DNA from: Rhodospirillaceae bacterium
Lineage (GTDB): Bacteria > Pseudomonadota > Alphaproteobacteria > CACIAM-22H2
DNA: 39,242 nt
Reading direction: 5' to 3'
Assembly (NCBI GenBank): GCA_022843945.1
Contig: JALHMR010000043.1
Span: 1 to 39,242, forward strand
In this document: positions 1-8,298 of the stretch, one piece after another
Layout of the letters: each line of letters starts with the position of its first letter
Position numbering within the stretch: position 1 is the stretch's first letter
Notes under the pieces: generated by a model
What the model was told of the DNA's origin: nothing
Databases searched by the model: none
Seen by the model: the letters and a program-made list of their open reading frames with translations, nothing else
Position numbers and translations under genes: made by a program

Positions 1-3000
1 GGCCTGGCTGGCCGCTCTCGCCGCCAGCCAGGCCGAAGGGCGGCACGCGCCGCCGGTTGGCCAGCACGGCGCAGGTCATGGCCTCGCGGAAGCGCAGGCG
101 GCGCACCACGCCGTCGCCGCCGCGCTGCTTGCCCTTGCCGCCCGAGCCCCGGCGGATGCGGAAGGAATCGACGATCACCGGGAAGCGCCACTCCAGCACT
201 TCCGGGTCGGTGAGGCGCGAATTGGTCATGTGGGTGTGCACCGCGTCGCAACCGTCGAAATCCGGCCCGGCGCCGGAGCCGCCGCAGATGGTTTCGTAGT
301 ATTGATGACGCGCGTTGCCGAAGGTGACGTTGTTCATCGTGCCTTGCGCCCCGGCCAGCACGCCTAAAGCGCCGTAGATCGCGTCGGTCACGCATTGCGA
401 GGTCTCGACATTGCCCGCCACCACCGCCGCCGGATAGCGCGGGGCGAGCATGCAGCCGTCGGGGATGACGACCTTGAGCGGCTTGAGCACGCCCGCGTTC
501 ATCGGGATGTCGTCTTCGATCAGGGTGCGGAAGACATAGAGAACGGCGGCCATGCACACCGCCGAGGGTGCGTTGAAATTGGTCGGCCGCTGCGGCGAGG
601 TGCCGGTGAAGTCGATGACGCCGGTGCGGTTCACCCGGTCGAAGGAGACCTTCACGGCGATCACCGAGCCGTCGTCCATCTCGTAGCGGAAGGCGCCGTC
701 CTTGAGCACGCCGAGCACCCGGCGGACCTGCTCCTCGGCGTTGTCCTGGACATGGTTCATGTAGGCCTGGACGACCTCGAGCCCGAACTGCGCGACCATC
801 TTGCGCAGCTCCTGCACGCCCTTCTCGCAGGCCGCGATCTGCGCCTTGAGGTCGCCGATGTTCTGCGCCGGATTGCGCGACGGGTAGCGGCCGGAGCGCA
901 GGAGCTCGATGGTCTCCGCCTCGCGGAAACGCCCCTGCTCGACCAGCACGAAGTTGTCGATCAGCACGCCCTCTTCCTCGACGGTCGTGGAGTCGGGCGG
1001 CATGGAGCCCGGCGTGATGCCGCCGATATCGGCCTGGTGCCCGCGCGAGGCGACGAAGAACAGGATCTCGGCGCCCTTCTCGTCGAAGACCGGCGTGATC
1101 ACCGTGACGTCGGGCAGGTGCGTGCCGCCGTTGTAGGGCGCATTCAGCATGAACACGTCGCCCGGACGCATCGAGTTGCCGCGCGCCCGCTTCACCGCCG
1201 CCACACTCTCGCCCATCGAGCCGAGGTGCACGGGCATGTGCGGCGCATTGGCGATCAGCGAACCGTCACGGTCGAAGAGCGCGCAGGAGAAGTCCAGCCG
1301 CTCCTTGATGTTGACCGAATAGGCGGTGTTCTGCAGGGCCACACCCATCTGCTCGGCGATCGACATGAACAGGTTGTTGAACACCTCGAGCATCACCGGA
1401 TCGACCTGGGTGCCGATCGCGGCGTCGCGCTTGAGCGCGGTGGTGCGGTTGAGCACCAGGTGATCGCGCTCGGTCACCACGGCGCTCCAGCCGGGCTCGA
1501 CGATGGTGGTGGCGTTCTTCTCGGCGATGATCGCCGGGCCGGCGACCGTCATGCCGGGCTTCAGGGCCTCGCGATCGTGGACCGGCGTATCGTGGCTGCG
1601 GCCCTCGGCGTACATGGTGGTGCGCGCCATCACCGGCGCCGCGCCGGCCCTGCCCGCCGGCTTCACGGCGTCGTCGGCCGTCTCGGTATGGCCGACGACC
1701 TCGACGGCCGCCGCCTCCACCACCATCGCCTTGTCGGGCATCATGAAGCCGTAGCGCTGGCGGTGGGCGCCAGCGAACGCCTCGGCCACCGCCTCGCGGG
1801 CGCCGAAATCGACTACCATGGTCGAATCGGTGCCTTCGTACTTCACATGCAGCTTGCGCTGGATCTCGATCTTGGCGTCGGGAATGCCCTGGCGGCGCAT
1901 CTCGCCCATGCCATCGGCGCCCAGCGCCTCGAGGGTCGTGGCCAGTGAGGGCATCAACCCGTCTTCCAGGCGCGCCTCCACCGCTTTCTCGCGCATGACG
2001 CGCAGGTCGGCGAGGCCCATGCCGTAGGCGGAGAGCACGCCGGCCAGCGGATGGACGAAGACCGAGGTCATGCCCAGCGCATCGGCGACGCGGCAGGCAT
2101 GCTGGCCGCCCGCCCCGCCGAAACAGTTGAGAGTATAGCCGGTGACGTCGAAGCCGCGCTGCACCGAGATCTGCTTGATGGCATTGGCCATGTTCTCGAC
2201 GGCGATGCGCAAGAAACCGTCGGCGATCTCCTCCAGGCTGCGCGTCTCGCCGGTGGCCTTATTAATGGTGGCCGCCAGCTCCGTGAACTTGCGGCGCACC
2301 ACCTCGGCGTCGAGCGCCTGGTCGCCGTTGGGGCCGAAGACCTTGGGGAAGAAATCCGGCTGGATCTTGCCGGTCATGACATTGGCGTCGGTGACGCAGA
2401 GCGGCCCGCCGCGGCGATAGCAGGCCGGGCCCGGATTGGCGCCCGCGCTCTCGGGGCCGACGCGGAAGCGGCCGTTCTCGAAGAACAGGATCGAGCCGCC
2501 GCCCGCCGCCACGGTGTGGATCTTCATCATGGGTGCCCGCATGCGCACGCCGGCCACCAACGTCTCGAAGGCGCGCTCGTACTCGCCGTTGTAGAGCGCC
2601 ACGTCGGTCGAGGTACCGCCCATGTCGAAGCTGATGATCCGGTCGAAGCCGGCCATGGTGGCGGTGCGCGCCGCGCCGACGATGCCGCCGGCCGGACCCG
2701 AGAGGATCGAATCCTTGCCCTGGAAGAAGCGGGCATCGACCAGACCGCCATTCGACTGCATGAACATCAGACGGGTGGAACCGAGATCGCCCGCCACGCG
2801 GTCGACATAGCGCCGCAGGATCGGCGAGACATAGGCATCGACCACGGTCGTGTCGCCGCGGCCGACGATCTTCATCAGCGGGCTGACCTCGTGCGACACC
2901 GAGATCTGGGTGAAGCCGATGTCCCGGGCCAGCGTCGCGACGCGCCGCTCGTGATCGGGATAGCGGTAGCCGTGCATCAGCACGATGGCCACGGCCCGGA

Positions 3001-3484
3001 TGCCCTGGTCGAAGGCCCCCTGAAGCGACGCCCGCGCGGCCGTGTCGTCCAGCGGCGTCAGCACCTCGCCCTGCGCCGAGACGCGCTCGTCGATCTCGAC
3101 GACCTGCTCATAGAGCAGCTCCGGCAGGACGATGCGCCGGGTGAAGAGCTTCGGCCGGTTCTGGTAGGCGATGCGCAGCTGGTCGGCGAAGCCGCCGGTG
3201 ATGGCCAGCAGCACGCGTTCGCCCTTGCGCTCCAGCAGCGCATTGGTGGCGACGGTGGTGCCCATCTTCACAGCGTCGATCGGCTGGCCGGCCAGGGCCG
3301 CATCCCCGGCCAGCGACAACAGCTCGCGAATGCCCTGCAGGGCGGCGTCGCGGTAGCGCTCGGGGTTCTCGGAGAGCAGCTTGTGGGTCAGCAGGGCGCC
3401 ATCGGGCTTGCGCGCCACGATATCGGTGAACGTGCCGCCGCGATCGATCCAGAACTGCCAGCCCGCCTGCCCGCCATCCGCCAT
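1..3484 (-). CDS. 5-oxoprolinase / hydantoinase, fused HyuA-HyuB type (3' end cut by window)
   Basis: The minus-strand frame opens at the ATG at 3482-3484 and stays open for about 1161 codons to the window edge, so the C-terminus (probably some tens of residues) is missing. The N-terminal half is HyuA-like: an actin-fold phosphate-binding start with [11 protein letters not shown] near residue 14, then [15 protein letters not shown] and [15 protein letters not shown]. The second half (from about residue 690, near [20 protein letters not shown]) is HyuB-like, with [14 protein letters not shown] and a late [11 protein letters not shown] stretch. The two halves in one chain match ATP-dependent 5-oxoprolinase (5-oxoproline + ATP to glutamate), a cytoplasmic enzyme of glutathione-derived 5-oxoproline salvage. 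Some fused members act on hydantoins, so the substrate is inferred, not proven. It appears to stand alone, with a short 83-base gap to the next gene downstream in coordinates. Confidence 0.9.
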   Translation of the reverse strand, partial: MADGGQAGWQFWIDRGGTFTDIVARKPDGALLTHKLLSENPERYRDAALQGIRELLSLAGDAALAGQPIDAVKMGTTVATNALLERKGERVLLAITGGFADQLRIAYQNRPKLFTRRIVLPELLYEQVVEIDERVSAQGEVLTPLDDTAARASLQGAFDQGIRAVAIVLMHGYRYPDHERRVATLARDIGFTQISVSHEVSPLMKIVGRGDTTVVDAYVSPILRRYVDRVAGDLGSTRLMFMQSNGGLVDARFFQGKDSILSGPAGGIVGAARTATMAGFDRIISFDMGGTSTDVALYNGEYERAFETLVAGVRMRAPMMKIHTVAAGGGSILFFENGRFRVGPESAGANPGPACYRRGGPLCVTDANVMTGKIQPDFFPKVFGPNGDQALDAEVVRRKFTELAATINKATGETRSLEEIADGFLRIAVENMANAIKQISVQRGFDVTGYTLNCFGGAGGQHACRVADALGMTSVFVHPLAGVLSAYGMGLADLRVMREKAVEARLEDGLMPSLATTLEALGADGMGEMRRQGIPDAKIEIQRKLHVKYEGTDSTMVVDFGAREAVAEAFAGAHRQRYGFMMPDKAMVVEAAAVEVVGHTETADDAVKPAGRAGAAPVMARTTMYAEGRSHDTPVHDREALKPGMTVAGPAIIAEKNATTIVEPGWSAVVTERDHLVLNRTTALKRDAAIGTQVDPVMLEVFNNLFMSIAEQMGVALQNTAYSVNIKERLDFSCALFDRDGSLIANAPHMPVHLGSMGESVAAVKRARGNSMRPGDVFMLNAPYNGGTHLPDVTVITPVFDEKGAEILFFVASRGHQADIGGITPGSMPPDSTTVEEEGVLIDNFVLVEQGRFREAETIELLRSGRYPSRNPAQNIGDLKAQIAACEKGVQELRKMVAQFGLEVVQAYMNHVQDNAEEQVRRVLGVLKDGAFRYEMDDGSVIAVKVSFDRVNRTGVIDFTGTSPQRPTNFNAPSAVCMAAVLYVFRTLIEDDIPMNAGVLKPLKVVIPDGCMLAPRYPAAVVAGNVETSQCVTDAIYGALGVLAGAQGTMNNVTFGNARHQYYETICGGSGAGPDFDGCDAVHTHMTNSRLTDPEVLEWRFPVIVDSFRIRRGSGGKGKQRGGDGVVRRLRFREAMTCAVLANRRRVPPFGLAGGESGQPG

Positions 3485-3567
3485 TTTCTCACCCGGACCC
3501 TCGAAAACCAGAGGCCGGTCTTAACACCGGAACCGGGGGTTGGGAAACAGGACTGGCGGGCGATGCC

Positions 3568-3819
3568 CTAGGGCAGGCAGTCGAAGACGGCGAGCTGGCG
3601 GCCGGTCGGCTGGGACAGGATCTGGCGCAGCCGCGGCTGCTTGCCGAAATTGGCGCACTGGGCGACGGCGGTTTGCCGCGCACTTTCCCAGTCGTCGAGC
3701 TGGTGCTCGACCACCACCCCTTCGTTATGGGCGGCGGCAAGCGGCCGCTCGGCCGGCCTGGCGGAGGAGCAGGCGGCCGTCAGCAGGGCCAGCAGGATGG
3801 TGATCGCAACCCGGCGCAT
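3568..3819 (-). CDS. Small putative lipoprotein, unknown function
   Basis: This 83-residue protein starts MRRVAITILLALLTAAC, a basic N-terminus, a short hydrophobic core and a lipobox-like LTAAC with the lipidation cysteine at residue 17. That predicts signal peptidase II processing and an envelope location. The mature part (about 66 residues) has no domain I recognise; it contains two further cysteines (in AQCANF and the C-terminal FDCLP) that could form a disulfide. No strong Shine-Dalgarno sequence precedes the ATG. It lies between the oxoprolinase and a histidine kinase, all on the same strand, with gaps of about 85 bases on each side, so co-transcription with either is possible but not shown. 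Confidence 0.7.
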   Translation of the reverse strand: MRRVAITILLALLTAACSSARPAERPLAAAHNEGVVVEHQLDDWESARQTAVAQCANFGKQPRLRQILSQPTGRQLAVFDCLP

Positions 3820-3906
3820 CGCAAGATAAGCGCCGGCCGAGGCCCGCGGGTTCCCGCGCTTTCGGGTAGGAGGCGCCTCTTCCGGAGGGACGGGCTTGCG
3901 GAGCGA

Positions 3907-5430
3907 TCAGGAGGCCCGCGACGCGGCGAGCGCGGCGCCGCCGGTCTCGGGCAGCAGCACGGAAACCGTGGTGCCGCGGCCTGGCGTGCTGGCGATGTCC
4001 ATCGTGCCGCCATGGAGCTGGACCAGCGAGCGCACCAGCATCAGCCCGAGGCCGATGCCCTGGCCGCGGCCGGGAAAGGCCCCCACGTATCCATTGTTGA
4101 GCTGCACGAAGGGCTGGCCGAGCCGTGCGATGTCGTCCTTGGCGATGCCCACCCCGGTATCGGCGACCCAGAGCCGTGCCCCGCCGCTCGCATGCGGGCC
4201 CGCCCCCAGGGTGACGCTGCCGCCGGCCGGGGTGAACTTGACGGCATTGGACACGAGATTGAGCAGCACCTGGCGCAGGGCGCGCCGGTCGGCGAGGAGC
4301 AGAGGTGCCGCTACCGCCTCGACGCGCAGGGCGAGGCTGGCGGTCTCGGCCTGCTTGGCCATGATCTGGCGCACCTCGTGCAGCAGGGAAGCGGGCTCCA
4401 GCGTCTCGCGCTCAAGATCGAACTTGCCGGCCTCGATACGCGCCACGTCGAGGATATCGTTGATGATCTGCAGCAGGTGCGCGGCGCTGGCGTGGATGTC
4501 CCCGGCATAGGCGCGGGTGCGCCCGGTGTCGAGCGGCCCGAACGCATCCCCGCCCATGGCCTCGGCAAAGCCCATGATGGCGTTGAGTGGCGTGCGCAAC
4601 TCGTGGCTCATGGTGGCGAGGAAGCGGCTCTTGGCCAGGCTGGCCGACTCGGCCTGCTCCTTGGATTTCTTGAGCGCGCGCTTGGCCTCCATCAGGTCGG
4701 TGACGTCGATCATCACCCCGCGCAGGCGCGGGCTGCCGTCGGCAGCGGTCGTGAAGCTGACCATGTCGCGCAGCCAGACGACGCGCCCATCGGCGGCGAT
4801 CATCCGGTATTCGAAATCGTGACCGCGGCCGGCCTTGGTCTCGGTGACGCAGTATTCAATGACCTGATCACGGTCCTCCGGGTGAAGGTACTTGATCCAG
4901 GCGTTGGGCGTGTCGAACCACTCGGAAAGCGGATAGCCGAGGATGCGTTCGGCATGCTGGTTGACGAAGAGGAAGTCGAGCGAGCCGACCTCCGCCTCCC
5001 AGACGATGCCGTCGATGCTGTTGATGAGCTGGGCGTGGTCGTCCTGGACGCGGCGCAGCGCATCCTCCGCCCGCTTGCGATCGGTGATCTCGGTAACCGT
5101 GCCGACATGCCCGACGAGCCGGCCGGCCTCATCATGCTCGGGCACGGCATGGCCGAGAACCCAGGTGACGCGGCCATCGTCCCGCTGAAAGCGATACTCG
5201 GAGCGGAAGGCGCCGGACCCCTCGGCCGCCTGCTGCCATTCGCGTACCACGCGCTCGCGGTCTTCCGGATGCAGGGCCTTGATCCAACCTTCGCCGCGCG
5301 CCGCGGCGGAACCGATACCGACGATCTCTGTCCAGCGCTCGTTGACGAAGACGCAGGCACCGCTGGCATCGGTGCGGAACATGCCCACGGGGGACAGCCG
5401 GACCAGCGTCTCGAAACGTTCGTCAGTCAT
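3907..5430 (-). CDS. Soluble PAS-PAS sensor histidine kinase
   Basis: With the start at MTDERFETL the protein has 507 residues and no membrane segment, so it should sense a cytoplasmic cue. Two PAS/PAC modules are visible at about 5-120 (ends GHVGTVTEITDRKRAED) and 131-247 (GYPLSEWFDTPNAW, ends MIDVTDLMEAK). HisKA follows with SHELRTPLNAI, phospho-acceptor His276, and then an ATPase domain with N box NLVSNAVKF (around 391-399), DTGVGI (424-429) and GRGQGIGLGL (455-463). The HisKA helix text (AFGPL, DIHASAAHLLQIINDILD) resembles the alphaproteobacterial PleC/DivJ group. No receiver domain or response regulator gene is adjacent, so it is an orphan kinase. The frame stays open upstream to 5568, and starts at 5511 or 5568 cannot be excluded; I prefer 5430 because the PAS domain begins directly there and the upstream residues look non-coding. 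Confidence 0.88.
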   Translation of the reverse strand: MTDERFETLVRLSPVGMFRTDASGACVFVNERWTEIVGIGSAAARGEGWIKALHPEDRERVVREWQQAAEGSGAFRSEYRFQRDDGRVTWVLGHAVPEHDEAGRLVGHVGTVTEITDRKRAEDALRRVQDDHAQLINSIDGIVWEAEVGSLDFLFVNQHAERILGYPLSEWFDTPNAWIKYLHPEDRDQVIEYCVTETKAGRGHDFEYRMIAADGRVVWLRDMVSFTTAADGSPRLRGVMIDVTDLMEAKRALKKSKEQAESASLAKSRFLATMSHELRTPLNAIMGFAEAMGGDAFGPLDTGRTRAYAGDIHASAAHLLQIINDILDVARIEAGKFDLERETLEPASLLHEVRQIMAKQAETASLALRVEAVAAPLLLADRRALRQVLLNLVSNAVKFTPAGGSVTLGAGPHASGGARLWVADTGVGIAKDDIARLGQPFVQLNNGYVGAFPGRGQGIGLGLMLVRSLVQLHGGTMDIASTPGRGTTVSVLLPETGGAALAASRAS

Positions 5431-5628
5431 CGTGAAATCGTGCAATCTCGAAAGTGTGCCGCGCCAGGGTCTGAGGTTTAGGGGGTTATCGTTAAAATAG
5501 GTTGAAAGCATCCGGTCCCCCGGACTGCACAGGCCGCGAGCCCACACAGCAGGCTGTAGGCCGGCCACGCGCCGGTTCGTAGCCGGGCGGCATGCCCGGC
5601 CTTCGCTGACCCGTTACACCGTGAGCGA

Positions 5629-5841
5629 TTAATGCAGCCGGGCGCCGGCGTGCGGTCCTGCGGCCTGCAGTGCGGCAATGGCCTTGACGATCAGAGCGAA
5701 GCGAGCGGCCCCTTCCACGTCGCCAAGACGCTTCAACTCGATCGCCCGCTCGGCGGCACGCTCGGCCGCCTTGTCGCCCAGGCTATCGATCAGGCGGTTG
5801 GCCGCCAGGTAGATATCTTTTTGAAGCTGAAGCGTGCTCAT
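5629..5841 (-). CDS. Conserved-looking 70-residue helical protein, unknown function
   Basis: The protein MSTLQLQKDIYLAANRLI onwards is 70 residues, alpha-helical in appearance, with alternating charged and alanine residues (KAAERAAERAIELKRLGD). It resembles short alphaproteobacterial proteins of the pattern helix - ALxAAxRADEL - GDxxG - helix that are usually annotated as hypothetical; I cannot name a family with certainty. The frame continues upstream to 5910, but that region would run into the transcription terminator of the FAH gene at 5909-5939, so the ATG at 5841 is the better start. It precedes the soluble histidine kinase by about 200 bases on the same strand and may share a transcript with it. 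Confidence 0.6.
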   Translation of the reverse strand: MSTLQLQKDIYLAANRLIDSLGDKAAERAAERAIELKRLGDVEGAARFALIVKAIAALQAAGPHAGARLH

Positions 5842-5908
5842 CGGCGCCAATCTACCGCGAATTCCGCTGCCGTCAAAATCGGCATGACTCCGGGCGGCGG
5901 CGCGCCGC

Positions 5909-5939
5909 AAAAGAAAAAGGCCGGTCCGGGAACCGGCCC
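5909..5939 (-). terminator. Rho-independent terminator of the FAH-family gene
   Basis: Read on the minus strand, GGCCGGT and ACCGGCC (5932-5938 and 5919-5925) form a 7-bp GC stem with a 6-base loop, followed at once by a T-rich run TTTTTCTTTT (5918 down to 5909). It lies 34 bases after the stop codon of the FAH-family gene. This is the clearest intrinsic terminator in the window. Confidence 0.9.
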
Positions 5940-5973
5940 TTCGCTCGGGCGTGATGTCAGCGCGCCGGGCCGT

Positions 5974-6819
5974 CTACGGCCCGACGACCTGCTGGCGCTG
6001 GGTGCCCAGCCCGTCTATGCCCAGCTCCATGACGTCGCCCGGCTTGAGGAACTGCGGCACCGGCTTGATGCCGAGGCCGACACCCGGCGGCGTGCCGGTC
6101 GGGATGATGTCGCCCGGCATCAGGGTCATGAACTGGCTGATGTAGCTGACCAGGTGCTTGACCCCGAAGATCATCGTCGAGGTTGAGCCGTTCTGCTTCG
6201 TCTCGCCGTTGACCTTGAGCCACATCCGGAGGCCCTGCGGATCCTTGATCTCGTCGGTCGTCACCAGCCACGGGCCGACCGGGCAGAAGGTGTCGCAGCT
6301 CTTGCCCTTCACCCACTGGCCGGAACGCTCGATCTGGAAGTGCCGCTCCGACACGTCGTTGATGACGCAGAAGCCGGCGACGTATTTGAGCGCGTCCTTC
6401 TCGGCGACGTACTGCGCCTTGCGGCCGATGACGATGCCGAGCTCGACCTCCCAGTCGCCCTTCTGGTGGTTGCGCGGCAGCTTCACCTTGTCGTTCGGGC
6501 CGTTGAGGCTGGTGATCGACTTCATGAAGAGGATCGGCTCCGGCGGGATCGGCAGGCCGGCTTCCTTGGCGTGGTCGGAGTAGTTGAGGCCGACGGCCAC
6601 GATCTTGCTGATGCCGGTCAGCGGCACGCCGAGGCGCGGCTTGCCCGGGACCAGCGGCAGCTTCTCCGGGTTGAGCTTGCGCAAGCTCGTGAGGCCGGCC
6701 GGCGACAGCGTCTCCGGCGTGATGTCCTTGATCTTCTTGTGGAGGCTGCGGATGCGCCCCTGTGAATCGACGAGGCCCGGCTTTTCCTTGCCCGCCGGGC
6801 CGTAACGCAGCAGTTTCAT
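5974..6819 (-). CDS. Fumarylacetoacetate hydrolase (FAH) family protein
   Basis: The 281-residue protein has the FAH C-terminal fold: a variable N-terminal cap to about residue 70, then KIVAVGLNYSDHAKEAG, the metal-binding E-x-E in DWEVELGIVIG (Glu124, Glu126) and Asp155 in VINDVSERHFQ, and the late MTLMPGDIIPTGTPPGVG loop. Family members cleave or isomerise beta-diketo or oxo acids with a divalent metal (fumarylpyruvate hydrolase, ureidoglycolate lyase-like, homoprotocatechuate-pathway isomerase); the exact substrate cannot be read from sequence. The start at 6819 has a purine-rich GGGGGGAAAGAG just upstream. It is monocistronic: a palindromic repeat lies upstream and a strong terminator downstream. 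No other aromatic-degradation genes are nearby to fix the pathway. Confidence 0.9.
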   Translation of the reverse strand: MKLLRYGPAGKEKPGLVDSQGRIRSLHKKIKDITPETLSPAGLTSLRKLNPEKLPLVPGKPRLGVPLTGISKIVAVGLNYSDHAKEAGLPIPPEPILFMKSITSLNGPNDKVKLPRNHQKGDWEVELGIVIGRKAQYVAEKDALKYVAGFCVINDVSERHFQIERSGQWVKGKSCDTFCPVGPWLVTTDEIKDPQGLRMWLKVNGETKQNGSTSTMIFGVKHLVSYISQFMTLMPGDIIPTGTPPGVGLGIKPVPQFLKPGDVMELGIDGLGTQRQQVVGP

Positions 6820-6907
6820 CGGCTCTTTCCCCCCTTAAGGGCTGGTTCGTTGAAGGCGCGATATTGACGAACAGGCGGGCAAGAAGCAATGACAGGCATG
6901 GTTCCGG

Positions 6908-7011
6908 TCTCACCCTTCGAGGCTCACTGCGCTCGCACCTCAGGGTGAGGGGCATAAGACGGGCCTCACCCTGAGGAGCGGCCGTCTTCGGCCGCGTCTC
7001 GAAGGGTGAGG
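6908..7011. repeat. Pair of REP-like imperfect palindromes
   Basis: Two palindromic units lie in tandem between the FAH gene and the esterase gene. Unit one (6909-6950) runs from TCACCCTTCGAGGC to CCTCAGGGTGAGG. Unit two (6964-7011) runs from CCTCACCCTGAGGAGCGG through a GGCCGTCTTCGGCC core to TCTCGAAGGGTGAGG, with opposite arm order. Each can fold into a long hairpin, and the two units are roughly inverted copies. This format is like the dispersed intergenic palindromes common in Rhizobiales and Rhodospirillales genomes. The repeat ends just before the esterase stop codon, so it may also act as an mRNA 3' hairpin. Confidence 0.75.
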
Positions 7012-7018
7012 CGCCGAT

Positions 7019-8062
7019 TCAGCGATAGAGGCCCTTGCTCTCGAGCCATTTCTGCATCACGGCCGCGACATCGAGATTGTTCCGGTCATTCATGATCATG
7101 TGCGAGTTGCCGCGGATTCCCATCTTGGGCAGGTCATAGACCTCATAGTTGCCGCCCGCGGTCTTGACCCCGTCGAGGAAGCGGACGCCGTTGGCCTTCA
7201 TCTGCGGCCAGCGCGAATCCTGCTCGATGTAGTCGCCGTAGACGGCGAGGATCGGCACGTTCTTGAGCGCGGCGAACTGGGTCGCATCGCCGACACCGGC
7301 CGGCTCGACCAGGATCAGCGCCTTGACCTTGTCGGGCCGCGCCTGGGCCACCTTGAGGCCGAACTGCCCGGCCTGGCTGTGCACCAGCACGACACAAGGG
7401 CAGACCTTGTCGACCAGCGCCGTGTAGGCGGCGATGATCGCCGGATCGGTCGTCGTCCAGCGCGGCACCACCTGCTTGGTGAAGTTGTCGTAGCCCTCGA
7501 CCGGGAACTGGCTGCCCGGCAGCGTCTTCATCTTCGCCGGATCCTTGTTGTAGTTGCCGGCGCCGGAAGCGCCGATGCGGAAGCGCTCGAACGGGTTCTC
7601 CTTGGTCAGGAAGATCGGCTCGCCGGGGAAGATGTCGGGATACTGGGCCCAGCCGGAGCGCCCACGCTCCACCGCGTCGGAATTGTAGACCGCCCAGCCG
7701 CGCTTGACGAAGTAGTTGAGCCAGCCTTCGCGGCCGTCGGGCGTGGATTCATAGGTGACGCCGGTCAGGCCGCCGCCGTGCCACATCAGCAGCGGCAGGC
7801 TGCCGCGCTGGCGCGCGGGGATGAAATACTGCACGTACATCTGCTCGACCTGATAGAGCCCGTTGGGATCGACCTTGGCCGGTACGCCGCCGGGCGTGAA
7901 CACGACCTCCTTCACGGGCTTGCCGGTGATCAGCACCTCGCGCCCGCCGACATGGAACGAGCCCATATCCTTGAGGGCGATGGGCGGCTCGCTGGCGCAG
8001 GCGGCGAGCAGGCTCAGGGCGGCGGCCGCGGAAATGCGGCGCGCCAGGGTGGATGCGGTCAT
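7019..8062 (-). CDS. Lipoprotein alpha/beta-hydrolase, esterase-713-like
   Basis: The 347-residue protein starts MTASTLARRISAAAALSLLAAC, a lipoprotein signal with lipobox cysteine 22, so an envelope-anchored enzyme is expected. The fold is alpha/beta-hydrolase: oxyanion-side MWHGGGLTG (93-101), a nucleophile elbow VLVHSQAGQFG with Ser229 (variant H-S-Q-A-G instead of G-x-S-x-G), a strand ending LILVEPAG with Glu253, and GNSHMIMND with His321. A Ser-Glu-His set with HSQ(S/A)G resembles the Alcaligenes esterase of known structure (esterase 713); natural substrates of that group are unclear. The start at 8062 is chosen over the longer frame to 8158 because AGGGAGA precedes it at good spacing and it begins the signal peptide. 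Confidence 0.85.
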   Translation of the reverse strand: MTASTLARRISAAAALSLLAACASEPPIALKDMGSFHVGGREVLITGKPVKEVVFTPGGVPAKVDPNGLYQVEQMYVQYFIPARQRGSLPLLMWHGGGLTGVTYESTPDGREGWLNYFVKRGWAVYNSDAVERGRSGWAQYPDIFPGEPIFLTKENPFERFRIGASGAGNYNKDPAKMKTLPGSQFPVEGYDNFTKQVVPRWTTTDPAIIAAYTALVDKVCPCVVLVHSQAGQFGLKVAQARPDKVKALILVEPAGVGDATQFAALKNVPILAVYGDYIEQDSRWPQMKANGVRFLDGVKTAGGNYEVYDLPKMGIRGNSHMIMNDRNNLDVAAVMQKWLESKGLYR

Positions 8063-8166
8063 GGCGTTCTCCCTATCGTCGTTGCCGCGATAGTGGCGAA
8101 GCCGCCGGACGGAGGCAATCGCGCCATATCCCACTTTCCGCTCTGGCAGCCGTCCCACGACGCGGT

Positions 8167-8211
8167 GTCATCCCGGCCAAGCAGCCGTTCGACGGCTGCG
8201 CGAGCCGGGAC
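8167..8211. repeat. GC-rich palindrome with GTC-CCGGC ends
   Basis: The segment begins GTCATCCCGGCC and ends GAGCCGGGAC around a perfect core GCAGCCGT-TCG-ACGGCTGC. It lies between the membrane histidine kinase (stop 8299) and the esterase (start 8062), both minus strand. It resembles dispersed alphaproteobacterial intergenic palindromes and lacks a T tract, so intrinsic termination is doubtful. Confidence 0.55.
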
Positions 8212-8298
8212 ATGGTAATCGCGGCACGATGGATGACGGATCGCGGCGCGGGCTTCGCCACGCGCCTTGTCCGGCATGACGACGATAATGTAGTGGCG

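Noticed and set aside
395-1948. Long plus-strand frame (517 codons) opposite the oxoprolinase
   Set aside because: Its translation is rich in His, Arg, Asp and Gly without any domain pattern, which is the usual shadow of a GC-rich gene; the minus strand carries clear HyuA/HyuB motifs.
3845-3858. CGCGGG-TT-CCCGCG inverted repeat after the soluble kinase gene as a terminator
   Set aside because: The loop is only two bases and there is no T run in the needed direction.
3673-5481. Long plus-strand frame (602 codons) opposite the soluble histidine kinase
   Set aside because: Shadow frame; the opposite strand has complete PAS, HisKA and ATPase motifs.
5582-5600. GCCGGGC-GGCAT-GCCCGGC inverted repeat as a terminator for the small helical protein gene
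   Set aside because: The stem is good, but no T tract follows on the minus strand; it could equally be a fragment of a dispersed palindrome.
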